A stretch of DNA of 61,409 bases from Arthrobacter sp. 260. GTDB taxonomy: Bacteria; Actinomycetota; Actinomycetes; Actinomycetales; Micrococcaceae. Positions 22,517 through 30,199 of the stretch are shown here, piece after piece; position 1 is the first letter of the stretch, and every line of letters starts with the position of its first letter. The translations under genes and the position numbers were made by a program. The notes beneath the pieces are model-generated. The model searched no databases and was not told the origin of the DNA. It saw nothing but the letters and a program-made list of their open reading frames with translations. The DNA lies in NCBI RefSeq assembly GCF_013116745.1, contig NZ_JABFOE010000019.1, positions 1 to 61,409 on the forward strand, read 5' to 3'.

Positions 22517-23713
22517 ATGACCACACTGACTGAACGCACCGAAACCAAGCCTGCAGTTACCCGGCCCGGGGCGCTCGCCGCAACTGGGCATCCCCTGGTT
22601 CGGCCGCCGGCCGCCGCGCATCTGTCTGATGAGCAGGTCGCTGAGCTGGGCCGTGAGCTGGATGCGGTTCGTGACGAGGTGCTCGCGAAGCGCGGAGCCA
22701 CCGACGCCGCGTACATTCGCCGGGTCATCAAGGTGCAGCGCGGGCTGGAGATCGGCGGCCGCGCCGCTCTGCTGGTGGGACGCAACAAGGCAGCCTGGGT
22801 GGCTGGCACCGCCATGCTGAGCGTCGCCAAGATCCTCGAGAACATGGAAATCGGGCACAACGTGCTTCACGGCCAGTGGGACTGGATGCGGGATCCCGAC
22901 ATTCACTCCACCACCTGGGAATGGGACTTCGTCACCCCGGCCCGGTCTTGGCAGCACACTCACAACGACCTCCACCACCGCTGGACCAACGTGGTCGGCA
23001 AGGACCGTGACGTCGGATACAACCTGCTGCGCATGGATGCTGACCAGCCGTGGACCCCCTTCAACCTGGGTAACCCGCTGTATAACGCCATCCTGGCGCC
23101 CGTCTTCGAATGGGGGATTGCCCTGTACGACCTGGAGATCCCCGAGTACAAGGAGGGGCTGAAGTCCAAGGAGGACATGAACCGCGACCTCAAGGCCGTG
23201 GGCGTGAAGGCTGTCAAGCAGTTCACCAAGGATTACGCGGCCACCCCAGCAGTCGCCATGCTGACCGGCTCCGGCAAGCAGGCGCTATACGGCACGCTGG
23301 CCGCCAATGCTATCCGCAACGTCTGGGCGCACGCGGTGATCTTCTGTGGGCACTTCCCCGAAGGTACTGACACGTTCACCGAGGAAATGGTCGAGGGCGA
23401 GACCCGGGGCGACTGGTACGTCCGTCAGATGATTGGGTCAGCCAACATCTCCGGGTCCAAATTCATGCACCTGATGACCGGGAACCTGTCGCACCAGGTG
23501 GAGCACCACTGCTTCCCCGACCTGCCGTCCAACCGCTACGCCGAGGTCGCCGTGAAGGTCAAGGAAATCTGTAACCGCTACGGCCTGCCCTACACCACCG
23601 GACCCCTGCCCAAGCAGGTTGCGTCCACCTGGGCCAAGGTCTTCAAGCTCGCGCTGCCCGACACCGGGCGCTTCTCGCTGAAGAAAAAAGCCGAAACAGC
23701 GGGCGCCAGCTAG
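22517..23713 (+). CDS. Membrane di-iron fatty-acid desaturase
   Basis: The 398-residue protein carries the three histidine clusters of acyl-lipid/acyl-CoA desaturases: H114NVLH118, HTHNDLHH (147-154) and HQVEHH near 347. A hydrophobic segment precedes the first box (KAAWVAGTAM). It starts at ATG 22517 with AAGGAG upstream. It introduces a double bond, probably delta-9, into long acyl chains to adjust membrane fluidity, using electrons from the reductase just upstream. Regulation by the divergent PucR-type protein is inferred from position. A terminator follows. Confidence 0.9.
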   Translation: MTTLTERTETKPAVTRPGALAATGHPLVRPPAAAHLSDEQVAELGRELDAVRDEVLAKRGATDAAYIRRVIKVQRGLEIGGRAALLVGRNKAAWVAGTAMLSVAKILENMEIGHNVLHGQWDWMRDPDIHSTTWEWDFVTPARSWQHTHNDLHHRWTNVVGKDRDVGYNLLRMDADQPWTPFNLGNPLYNAILAPVFEWGIALYDLEIPEYKEGLKSKEDMNRDLKAVGVKAVKQFTKDYAATPAVAMLTGSGKQALYGTLAANAIRNVWAHAVIFCGHFPEGTDTFTEEMVEGETRGDWYVRQMIGSANISGSKFMHLMTGNLSHQVEHHCFPDLPSNRYAEVAVKVKEICNRYGLPYTTGPLPKQVASTWAKVFKLALPDTGRFSLKKKAETAGAS

Positions 23714-23727
23714 ACAGCCGCCCAGAA

Positions 23728-23759
23728 AGCGCCCCGGTCAAGGAGAAGACCGGGGCGCT
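23728..23759 (+). terminator. Terminator after the desaturase gene
   Basis: AGCGCCCCGGTC (23728-23739) pairs perfectly with GACCGGGGCGCT (23748-23759), a 12-bp stem and 8-base loop, 14 bp after the desaturase stop. No T tract. Confidence 0.75.
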
Positions 23760-23819
23760 CGTGCGTTAAGTACCATTGACATGTTCAGTTCGTAGCCGGC
23801 CAGATCAGGAGTTGCTTGG

Positions 23820-24455
23820 GTGTTGAGACCGCGTTTCGCTGTCGCCGCCGCCATGCTGGCGCTGGCATGTTCCCTCACCGGGTGTGTCGGCTCAACGCCC
23901 GACACCGCTGGCACCGCGATCGAGCTTCCAGACATCGTCACCGAGACGCCCACTACCGAGGCGCCGGCTACCGAGGCGCCCCCTACCGAGGCGCCCGCTC
24001 CGGAGCCAACCGGCGACACGACGGACCGGGGCAACGGACCTGAAACCGACGGCGATGCCGGGACCACAGAGCCGGGGCCCGCGGACGCCACGGCGTCCCC
24101 GGCACCCGGCGCCACGGAAACCGCACAGCCGGACTCGTCGCAGCCGGAAACCACAGACCCACAGACGTCCCTCAAGGACTGCGTCATCGTGGCGGCAGGC
24201 GTGTCCTCGATCCTGCTCGCCCCCCTCAGCCTTCTGGGTGGCACCGACAGCGACAACGTCGACCGGTTGCACGAGCAGATTGATGACCTGCGGTCAATGG
24301 TTCCACCAGAACTTGCCGATGACTTTGACCGGCTGCAGGACGTGGTTCCCGCCAGCACCCAGGACGGTGGGACCTTCGACGAAGCTGCGTACCGGGCCGC
24401 CGTCGCGCCCATCGAGGAGTGGCTGCACCAGCACTGCAGCGATCCACTCAAATAG
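23820..24455 (+). CDS. Lipoprotein with Thr/Pro-rich linker, function unknown
   Basis: A 211-residue protein from GTG 23820 (GGAG upstream). The signal ends at lipobox LTGC (Cys22). The next 90 residues are a low-complexity linker of Thr, Glu, Pro and Ala, including tandem TEAP units encoded by near-identical 12- to 15-bp repeats at about 23950-24000. The last 100 residues form a small, mostly helical domain (KDCVIVAAGVSSILLAPLSLL, then helices with acidic faces and HQHCSDP at the end), with two Cys that may form a disulfide. I do not recognise the domain. Start choice TTG 23823 is also possible. Confidence 0.65.
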   Translation: MLRPRFAVAAAMLALACSLTGCVGSTPDTAGTAIELPDIVTETPTTEAPATEAPPTEAPAPEPTGDTTDRGNGPETDGDAGTTEPGPADATASPAPGATETAQPDSSQPETTDPQTSLKDCVIVAAGVSSILLAPLSLLGGTDSDNVDRLHEQIDDLRSMVPPELADDFDRLQDVVPASTQDGGTFDEAAYRAAVAPIEEWLHQHCSDPLK

Positions 24456-24539
24456 TCCGTTTTCACTCGCCGACCCGTGGCCGTGCCTTCGTGGCGGGGT
24501 AACCGTTAGGCTGAGCACAACGAAAGGCGAGTACAGCAG

Positions 24540-25037
24540 ATGGATGAGAAACGGACACCACCGCCGCAGCGACGGCCGATGGACGAACTGCCCGAGTTCC
24601 CGCATGATTCACCCTCGGGTGAGGTGACCCTGGCGAGTGGTCAGGAGGTCGCAACCGGCGGTCGAACCACCATTGCCGACCCCGCCGTGGCGAAGGTCGC
24701 AGCCATCGCCGCACGCAAGGTCCCGGGCGTCTACAGCCTCGGCACCGGGACGGGCAGGGCGCTGGGTGCCATCCGTGACGCCGTCGGCGGCAGCGATCTC
24801 AGCCAGGGCGTGCAGGTCGAGGTGGGCGAAACCCAGGTTGCCGTTGACATCGTCCTGGTGGCCGAATACGGCCACCCCCTCACCGGCGTCGCCGACCAGG
24901 TGCGTGCCGCCGTCTATCACGGGGTGCAGGAACTGGTGGGGCTGCAGGTGATCGAGGTCAACGTCGAGATCACCGATGTTCACGTTCCCGGATTGAATGA
25001 TCCCAAAAGCCCTGACAAATCCCGCACAGCAGGTTAG
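24540..25037 (+). CDS. Asp23/Gls24 family envelope stress protein
   Basis: A 165-residue Asp23 protein: after a disordered, proline-rich N-terminus of about 40 residues comes GGRTTIADPAVAKVAAIAARKVPGVYSLG, the typical opening of the domain, then two beta-alpha units ending EVNVEITDVHV. In Gram-positive bacteria Asp23 coats the inner face of the membrane, anchored by AmaP, and is linked to cell-envelope stress. Here it heads a five-gene cluster that includes a DUF2273 membrane protein and an AmaP-like anchor. The next gene starts 8 bp after the stop. Confidence 0.87.
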   Translation: MDEKRTPPPQRRPMDELPEFPHDSPSGEVTLASGQEVATGGRTTIADPAVAKVAAIAARKVPGVYSLGTGTGRALGAIRDAVGGSDLSQGVQVEVGETQVAVDIVLVAEYGHPLTGVADQVRAAVYHGVQELVGLQVIEVNVEITDVHVPGLNDPKSPDKSRTAG

Positions 25038-25045
25038 GCCACATC

Positions 25046-25237
25046 ATGACTCCCACAGCAGTTGGCATAGCGATCGGCGCCATCCTCGCCTTCACCGCCC
25101 TGATCTTCGGGTTCTGGGGCTTCCTCCTGATGACCCTGTTCCTGGCCGTCGGTGCCCTGCTCGGCCGGGTCGCTGAAGGCAAGCTGGATCTGGGCAGCGT
25201 CCGTGACGCGCTCACGGGCCGCCGCTCGTCCTCGTGA
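25046..25237 (+). CDS. DUF2273 small membrane protein
   Basis: A 63-residue protein with two hydrophobic stretches (AIGAILAFTALIFGFWGFLLM and TLFLAVGALLG) and a short basic tail. Size, hydrophobic pattern and position directly after an Asp23 gene match DUF2273. The TGA stop overlaps the GTG start of the next gene (GTGA at 25234-25237). Confidence 0.8.
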   Translation: MTPTAVGIAIGAILAFTALIFGFWGFLLMTLFLAVGALLGRVAEGKLDLGSVRDALTGRRSSS

Positions 25238-25599
25238 ACGGCGCACCCTCGGGATTTGCGGGGCACAACCGGATCAGTACCCAGGCCCTGACCAGTACCG
25301 CCCAAGCCGTTGCCGCCGACGTCTTTGGCATACCGGCGCAACAAATCAAGGCAAGCTGGTCCGACGACCGGGGTCTGCTGGCGCTCCGCCTGTCGCTTCC
25401 GATCGGCGTGCCCTCACTGACCCGTGCGGCCCGCGAACCATCCCTGATCGGTGGTATCGGCGGGTCGATCTGGGACCGCACGCACGCCGCGAAGGCGCTG
25501 ATCCTCCAACGGGTTGCGCACTTGAGTGGTTCACGGCTCAGCAGGGTCGACATCCGCATCACCGGTATCAGGCTGATTGAAGGGGGACGCACCAGGTGA
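25234..25599 (+). CDS. Asp23-cluster protein, possible diverged Asp23 fold
   Basis: A 121-residue soluble protein from GTG 25234. The pattern ISTQALTSTAQAVAADVFGIPAQQIKASWSDD-like segment followed by LLALRLSLPIG, then a helix and the strand VDIRITGIRL, resembles the strand-helix-strand order of Asp23, but the typical motifs are lost. Similar proteins occur between DUF2273 and the DUF6286-like gene in related actinobacterial clusters as I remember them. Overlaps at both ends (GTGA) show that it is translated with its neighbours. Function unknown. Confidence 0.62.
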   Translation: MNGAPSGFAGHNRISTQALTSTAQAVAADVFGIPAQQIKASWSDDRGLLALRLSLPIGVPSLTRAAREPSLIGGIGGSIWDRTHAAKALILQRVAHLSGSRLSRVDIRITGIRLIEGGRTR

Positions 25600-26183
25600 G
25601 CGAACGGATAACGCAGCTGACCCAGCGGGTGGTGCGCCGAGAACTGCACTCATCGCGCGCCGCGCCCTCCATTGCTGCGGCGGTCCTTATTTCCGCCTTC
25701 TGCCTCTACGTAATGTTCGAAGCCGCGCTAAAGGCGACCGGGCAGGACCCGTGGCTGGTCGGCCCGGATCAGGCAGCCGGATGGGTGGGCAGCCTCTCCG
25801 ACAACGTCGCGGCGGCACCGCTGGTCGGTGCCGGACTGCTGGTGTTCATTATTGGACTACTGTTCTTCCTCAACGCGGTGCTCCCGGGACGCCGGGCACG
25901 CCACACCATTCCCAACCCGCGCACCGCCATCGTGGTGGACTCCGAAGTGCTCGCATCGGCCCTGGCGCGCCGCGCGCGGGTGGCCGCCGGGGTGACGGGT
26001 GACCAGGTGATGGTGACGGTAGGGCGCCGCGCCGTCGAGGTGCAGGTGCGCCCTACATCCGGCGTGCCGGTTGACGTCGAGGGGGTCCGCAGTGTCGTCG
26101 AGGACGAGTTGCGGCAGACCTCGGTCGAACCGCTGCCAGCCGTCCGGGTGGCAGTTGCGCCGTCGGGGGTGATCGGGCAGTGA
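25596..26183 (+). CDS. DUF6286-like membrane protein of the Asp23 cluster
   Basis: A 195-residue protein from GTG 25596. Two membrane helices (APSIAAAVLISAFCLYVMF and APLVGAGLLVFIIGLLFFL) are followed by a cytoplasmic domain with IVVDSEVLASALARRARVAAGV and a strand-rich end. It matches the two-helix DUF6286 proteins of actinobacterial Asp23 operons, which look like a diverged Asp23 domain fused to a membrane anchor. The stop overlaps the start of the AmaP-like gene (GTGA). Confidence 0.7.
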   Translation: MSERITQLTQRVVRRELHSSRAAPSIAAAVLISAFCLYVMFEAALKATGQDPWLVGPDQAAGWVGSLSDNVAAAPLVGAGLLVFIIGLLFFLNAVLPGRRARHTIPNPRTAIVVDSEVLASALARRARVAAGVTGDQVMVTVGRRAVEVQVRPTSGVPVDVEGVRSVVEDELRQTSVEPLPAVRVAVAPSGVIGQ

Positions 26184-26800
26184 ACCAGACACCACGGATG
26201 CTGAACCGGGTGATGCTGGGTTTGCTCGGCGTCCTGCTCATGGCGGTTGGCGGGCTGGCCGTACTTCAGGTGGTCCCCGCCGTAGCGCGGTGGTGGCACG
26301 CGGTGGCAGCGGACCTGGGCCGGTCAATCGACGGCCTTCTCGAACGAACCACCCTCAGCGGTCAGCAGGACAGCTGGCTCTGGATTGTGGTGGCGCTGCT
26401 GATGCTGCTGATAGTCATTCTGATGGCAGTCTGGATTGCGGCGCAGGGCCGCGGCCGCTCGGGAACCCTGGCACAGGATTACACCGACGGTGAGGACGGC
26501 GAGGAAGCCGCCGGGCGGATCATCGTCAACGGCTCAGTGGCAGAGCAGGCGCTGAAGTCAGCCCTGCTGGAGCGCAGCGACCTGGTGAACGCCACCGTCA
26601 CCACCTTCGAGTTCGGCGGGGAACCGGCACTGAAAGTGAAGGTGTTTCCCCGACCTGGCGTCTCCCCGCACGAGGTGGCAACCGAGGTCACGGAGCTGGT
26701 CGAAGCCCTGGACCTGATGGTGGGACGGCAGACGCCGGTGCTGATCAGTATCAGCGCCGGCGCCCGGGCCCGTTTCACCCGGGTGGAACGGGTTCGCTAA
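26180..26800 (+). CDS. AmaP-like alkaline shock membrane anchor protein
   Basis: A 206-residue protein from GTG 26180 with two membrane helices (VMLGLLGVLLMAVGGLAVL and WLWIVVALLMLLIVILMAV) separated by about 40 residues, then a soluble domain of strand-helix-strand type. This is the layout of AmaP, which holds Asp23 at the membrane. It ends the operon; its TAA stop overlaps the stop of the converging alpha-glucosidase gene by four bases. Confidence 0.75.
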   Translation: MNQTPRMLNRVMLGLLGVLLMAVGGLAVLQVVPAVARWWHAVAADLGRSIDGLLERTTLSGQQDSWLWIVVALLMLLIVILMAVWIAAQGRGRSGTLAQDYTDGEDGEEAAGRIIVNGSVAEQALKSALLERSDLVNATVTTFEFGGEPALKVKVFPRPGVSPHEVATEVTELVEALDLMVGRQTPVLISISAGARARFTRVERVR

Positions 26801-28542
26801 CTGGCGGACTCCGCGGCCACCAGCCACACCGAAGCATTGGCAGTGAGCCGACCGCCGTCGACCGATGCCTCGCCGCTGGCCAGGATCACCCGGTGGTCAT
26901 TCGGAAGGTCAATCGTCTCGGCGCCCATGTTGGCGAAGACCAGGACCTCGCCGTTGCGGTAGGAAAGCACCCCCTCCTGGGGGCTGTTCAGGGGGGTCCA
27001 TTCCAGGCGGCCGGTCCCCAGCCCGTGACTGCGGCGCAGGCCGAGGGCGCTGCGGTACAGCTCGAAGGTGGAGCCGTCCACACCCACCTGCTGGTCGGCG
27101 GCGTAGCCGGCAAAACTGGTCGGCTGCGGCAGCCAGGGGGCTGCTCCCGGTGCGCTGACGGCGTCGTACACGCCGAAGCCAAAGCCCGGGGCCTCGGCCA
27201 CCCAGGGCAGGGGCACGCGGCACCCGTCCCGACCGATCTCGCTCCCGCTGGTGCGGGCGTAAGTGGGGTCCTCGCGGACGCCGTCGGGAAGCGTGGTGTG
27301 CTCCGGCAGGCCCAGCTCGTCCCCCTGGTAGAGGTACGCGGAACCCGGAAGCCCCAGCATCACCAGGGCCGCGGCCCGGCCTCGCGCCAGGCCCAGGGAC
27401 TCATCCGGCTGTTCGTGCTGTGAGCCCAGACCCTTCGGGAACTGGGTCGGATCCTCGAGCCCAAACCGGCTGGTGTGCCGGACGGTGTCATGGTTGGACA
27501 TCACCCAGGTGCTCGGGGCGCCTACCTTCCCGGCTTCAGCCAGCGACTCGGTGATGCTGCTGGTCAGCTGGGCGGCGTCCCAGCCAGCCAGCAGAAAGTC
27601 AAAGTTGAACGCCTGCTGCATTTCATCGTGGCGGACATACCGGAAGAGGCGTTCGGCTGGTTCAACCCAGGCCTCGGCGACCAGCATGCGGTCGCCGTCG
27701 TACTGGGCGAGGACCTTGTTCCACTCGCGGTAGATATCGTGCACGCCCGGCTGATCAAAGTACGGAGGGGTCGTCTCGGTGCTGGCACTGTCAGAGTCGG
27801 CAGCCTGGTCCGAGTGTCCGCCGTCGATCATGCGAGCCTGCTCGGCCCAGTCAGGCAGGCCCTCGGCTTTGACCATGCCGTGTGCGACGTCTATGCGGAA
27901 GCCGTCCACACCGCGGTCCAGCCAGAACCGCAGCACCGAGACCATCTCGGCCCGTACTTCGGGGTTGTCCCAGTTCAGGTCCGGCTGCTTGGTGTCGAAG
28001 AGGTGCAGGTACCACTGGCCGTCGTCGAGCCGTGTCCACGCGTTGCCGCCGAAGATCGACTGCCAGTTGTTAGGTGGCAGCTCGCCTGCCGGGCCCTTGC
28101 CGTCACGGAAAATGTACCTGTCGCGTTCGGGTGAGCCGATCGCAGCGGCCTTGGCGGCCTTGAACCAGTCGTGCTCGTCCGAGGTGTGGTTCGGGACCAG
28201 GTCCACGATCACCTTCATGCCTGACTCGTGGGCCTCGGCGAGCATCGAATCGAAATCGGCGAGTGTGCCGAACAGGGGATCCACGTCGCGGTAGTCGGCG
28301 ACGTCGTAGCCTGCGTCCGCCTGCGGGGAGACGTAGAACGGGGACAGCCAGATGGCATCCACCCCCAGGTTACGGAGGTAGGGGAGCCGGCTCCTGACGC
28401 CGGGCAGGTCGCCCATGCCGTCGGCATTGCCGTCGGCGAAGGACCGGGGGTAGATCTGATAAATCACCGCGTCCGCCCACCACGGGCTCTGGGTAGCGGG
28501 GGCGTCGGTCGAGTGGCTGACAGCGGGTGCCGGGGCAGTCAT
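26797..28542 (-). CDS. aglA: GH13 alpha-glucosidase
   Basis: A 581-residue cytosolic glycoside hydrolase of family 13. Conserved regions: VIYQIYPRSFADG at the start, VDLVPNHTSDEH (region I), GFRIDVAH with the nucleophile Asp (region II), VAEAW with the acid/base Glu (region III) and VMSNHDTVRH with the transition-state Asp (region IV). The WADAVIYQIYPRSF start and GDLPGVRSRLPYL are typical of oligo-1,6-/alpha-glucosidases; maltose, trehalulose- or sucrose-type alpha-glucosides are likely substrates. AGGAG lies just before the ATG. It is divergent from the alpha-glucoside importer and shares its LacI operator region. Confidence 0.9.
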   Translation of the reverse strand: MTAPAPAVSHSTDAPATQSPWWADAVIYQIYPRSFADGNADGMGDLPGVRSRLPYLRNLGVDAIWLSPFYVSPQADAGYDVADYRDVDPLFGTLADFDSMLAEAHESGMKVIVDLVPNHTSDEHDWFKAAKAAAIGSPERDRYIFRDGKGPAGELPPNNWQSIFGGNAWTRLDDGQWYLHLFDTKQPDLNWDNPEVRAEMVSVLRFWLDRGVDGFRIDVAHGMVKAEGLPDWAEQARMIDGGHSDQAADSDSASTETTPPYFDQPGVHDIYREWNKVLAQYDGDRMLVAEAWVEPAERLFRYVRHDEMQQAFNFDFLLAGWDAAQLTSSITESLAEAGKVGAPSTWVMSNHDTVRHTSRFGLEDPTQFPKGLGSQHEQPDESLGLARGRAAALVMLGLPGSAYLYQGDELGLPEHTTLPDGVREDPTYARTSGSEIGRDGCRVPLPWVAEAPGFGFGVYDAVSAPGAAPWLPQPTSFAGYAADQQVGVDGSTFELYRSALGLRRSHGLGTGRLEWTPLNSPQEGVLSYRNGEVLVFANMGAETIDLPNDHRVILASGEASVDGGRLTANASVWLVAAESAS

Positions 28543-28621
28543 TTACTCTCCTAGGAGAATTGTGGGGGCAGGGCGCGAGTCACGATTTGGTATCAAAACG
28601 GTGTGACTTTTGGCACATGTA

Positions 28622-28650
28622 TTGTCGCAAAGTACGTAAGCGCTTACATT
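28622..28650 (+). promoter_or_regulatory. Promoter with embedded LacI-type operator
   Basis: TTGTCG (28622-28627) and TACATT (28645-28650), 17 bp apart, form a promoter for the importer operon. The perfect 12-bp palindrome GTAAGCGCTTAC (28636-28647), with the central CG pair typical of LacI-family operators, overlaps the spacer and the -10 box, so a bound repressor would block RNA polymerase. The same region (28543-28717) must hold the divergent glucosidase promoter. The probable repressor is encoded at 32131. Confidence 0.8.
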
Positions 28651-28717
28651 CATTTTACCAAACGCTGAGGCGGGGCGCGTTTTGTGAGGTGCCGCCGCCA
28701 GACAAAGGAGTCTATTC

Positions 28718-30070
28718 ATGGCGACAATTCGCACCAAGAAAACGCTGCTGCCACTTGCGGCACTGAGCGTACTGACACTGGCCCTCTCTGCCTGTGGCGG
28801 CGGGTCTACGGATGACGACGGCGGCGGCAACGAGCCGGCTGCTGACTGTGCCGCTTACGAAACCTACGGCACCTTTGAAGACGCCGAGGTGAGCGCCTAC
28901 TCAACCATCGTCGACGTTGAGGCCGAGCGGCTGGAAGGCGCTTGGGCAGACTTCTCCGAGTGCACGGGGATCGAGGTGGTCTACGAAGGATCGCGGGAGT
29001 TTGAGACCCAGATCGGTGTGCGGTCCCAGGGTGGCACCCCACCAGACATTGCGATCTTCCCACAGCCCGGACTCCTGGCCGCTGAGGTTGCCGGCGGGAG
29101 CGTCCTGCCAGCACCGGCAGAGGTGGAAGCGCTGGTGGACGAGAACTGGTCGGAGGACTGGAAGGGGTACGGCACCGTTGACGATGTCTTCTACGCCGCA
29201 CCCATGCTCGCCAGCATCAAGGGGTACGTCTGGTACGACCCGGCAACCTTTGAAGAGAAAGGCTGGGCGATCCCTGAAACCCTCGACGAGATGATGACCC
29301 TGACCGAGGAGATCGCCGCTGAGGGAACCATGAAGCCCTGGTGTGCTGGCTTCGAATCCGGTGAGGCGACTGGCTGGCCGGGCACTGATTGGGTGGAGGA
29401 CTACGTGCTGCGGCAGGCAGGTCCTGAGGTCTATGACCAGTGGATTGCCCACGACATCCCGTTCGACGACCCGCAGATCTCTGAGGCGTTTGACGCGGTG
29501 GGCGACATCCTCAAGAACGACGATTATGTCAATGGTGGATTCGGGGACTCCCGGTCGATCTTGTCGACCCCGCACCCTGATGCCGGGCAGCCGGTGCTCG
29601 ACGGCGCCTGCGCCATGCATCACCAGGCATCGTTCCAGGCGTCCAACTGGCCGGAGGGAACCACAGTCGCTGAAGACGGCGACGTGTGGGCCTTCATCAC
29701 GCCGGGCGTCGAGGCTGGCGCCAACGCGGTGACCGGCGGCGGTGAGTTCGTAGCGGCCTACGCGGACCGTCCCGAGGTTGTTGCGCTCCAGACCTACATG
29801 GCAACCGGAGAGTTCGCCAACGCACGGGTTGAGCAGGGTGGGGCAATCAGCGCGAACCTGCAGCTTGACCCAGCACTGGCAACGTCCGACCTGGACCGCC
29901 AGTCCATCGAACTGCTGCAGAGCGAGGAGACAGTATTCCGCTTCGACGCATCTGACCTGATGCCGGGTGCAGTCGGTTCCAACTCGTTCTGGAGCGGAAT
30001 CGTCGAGTGGATCAATGGGTCGGAGACCGCGGAGGTCCTCGACACCATCGAGAGCTCCTGGCCGCAGTAA
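28718..30070 (+). CDS. aglE: Alpha-glucoside ABC transporter substrate-binding lipoprotein
   Basis: A 450-residue binding protein of the carbohydrate uptake CUT1 type. The lipoprotein signal ends at LSAC, followed by GGGSTDDDGG. The segment FEDAEVSAYSTIVDVEAERLEGAWADFSE-like opening and VVYEGSREFETQIGVRSQGGTPPD are typical of AglE. AAAGGAG precedes the ATG. It captures maltose-, sucrose- or trehalose-like alpha-glucosides outside the cell. It heads the operon and is separated from the permeases by a hairpin at 30082-30118 that could give it a higher transcript level. Confidence 0.85.
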   Translation: MATIRTKKTLLPLAALSVLTLALSACGGGSTDDDGGGNEPAADCAAYETYGTFEDAEVSAYSTIVDVEAERLEGAWADFSECTGIEVVYEGSREFETQIGVRSQGGTPPDIAIFPQPGLLAAEVAGGSVLPAPAEVEALVDENWSEDWKGYGTVDDVFYAAPMLASIKGYVWYDPATFEEKGWAIPETLDEMMTLTEEIAAEGTMKPWCAGFESGEATGWPGTDWVEDYVLRQAGPEVYDQWIAHDIPFDDPQISEAFDAVGDILKNDDYVNGGFGDSRSILSTPHPDAGQPVLDGACAMHHQASFQASNWPEGTTVAEDGDVWAFITPGVEAGANAVTGGGEFVAAYADRPEVVALQTYMATGEFANARVEQGGAISANLQLDPALATSDLDRQSIELLQSEETVFRFDASDLMPGAVGSNSFWSGIVEWINGSETAEVLDTIESSWPQ

Positions 30071-30081
30071 CCGAAGTGACC

Positions 30082-30118
30082 AACCCGGCGTTCCCCCGAG
30101 CAGGAGGAACGCCGGGTT
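30082..30118 (+). terminator. Intra-operon hairpin after the binding-protein gene
   Basis: AACCCGGCGTTCC (30082-30094) pairs perfectly with GGAACGCCGGGTT (30106-30118), a 13-bp stem with an 11-base loop, 12 bp after the binding-protein stop and 82 bp before the first permease. It may act as a partial terminator or as an mRNA stabiliser. Confidence 0.7.
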
Positions 30119-30199
30119 TGGCCTGACAGTTTTCACCCAGCGCTCGATGCAGCGCGCACATATTGTGCCCAACCTTTATCGCACCAAGGAGGCTGCGTA

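Noticed and set aside
23738..24466. 242-codon serine-rich frame opposite the lipoprotein gene
   Set aside because: It mirrors the low-complexity linker of the lipoprotein and has no start signal or recognisable domain.
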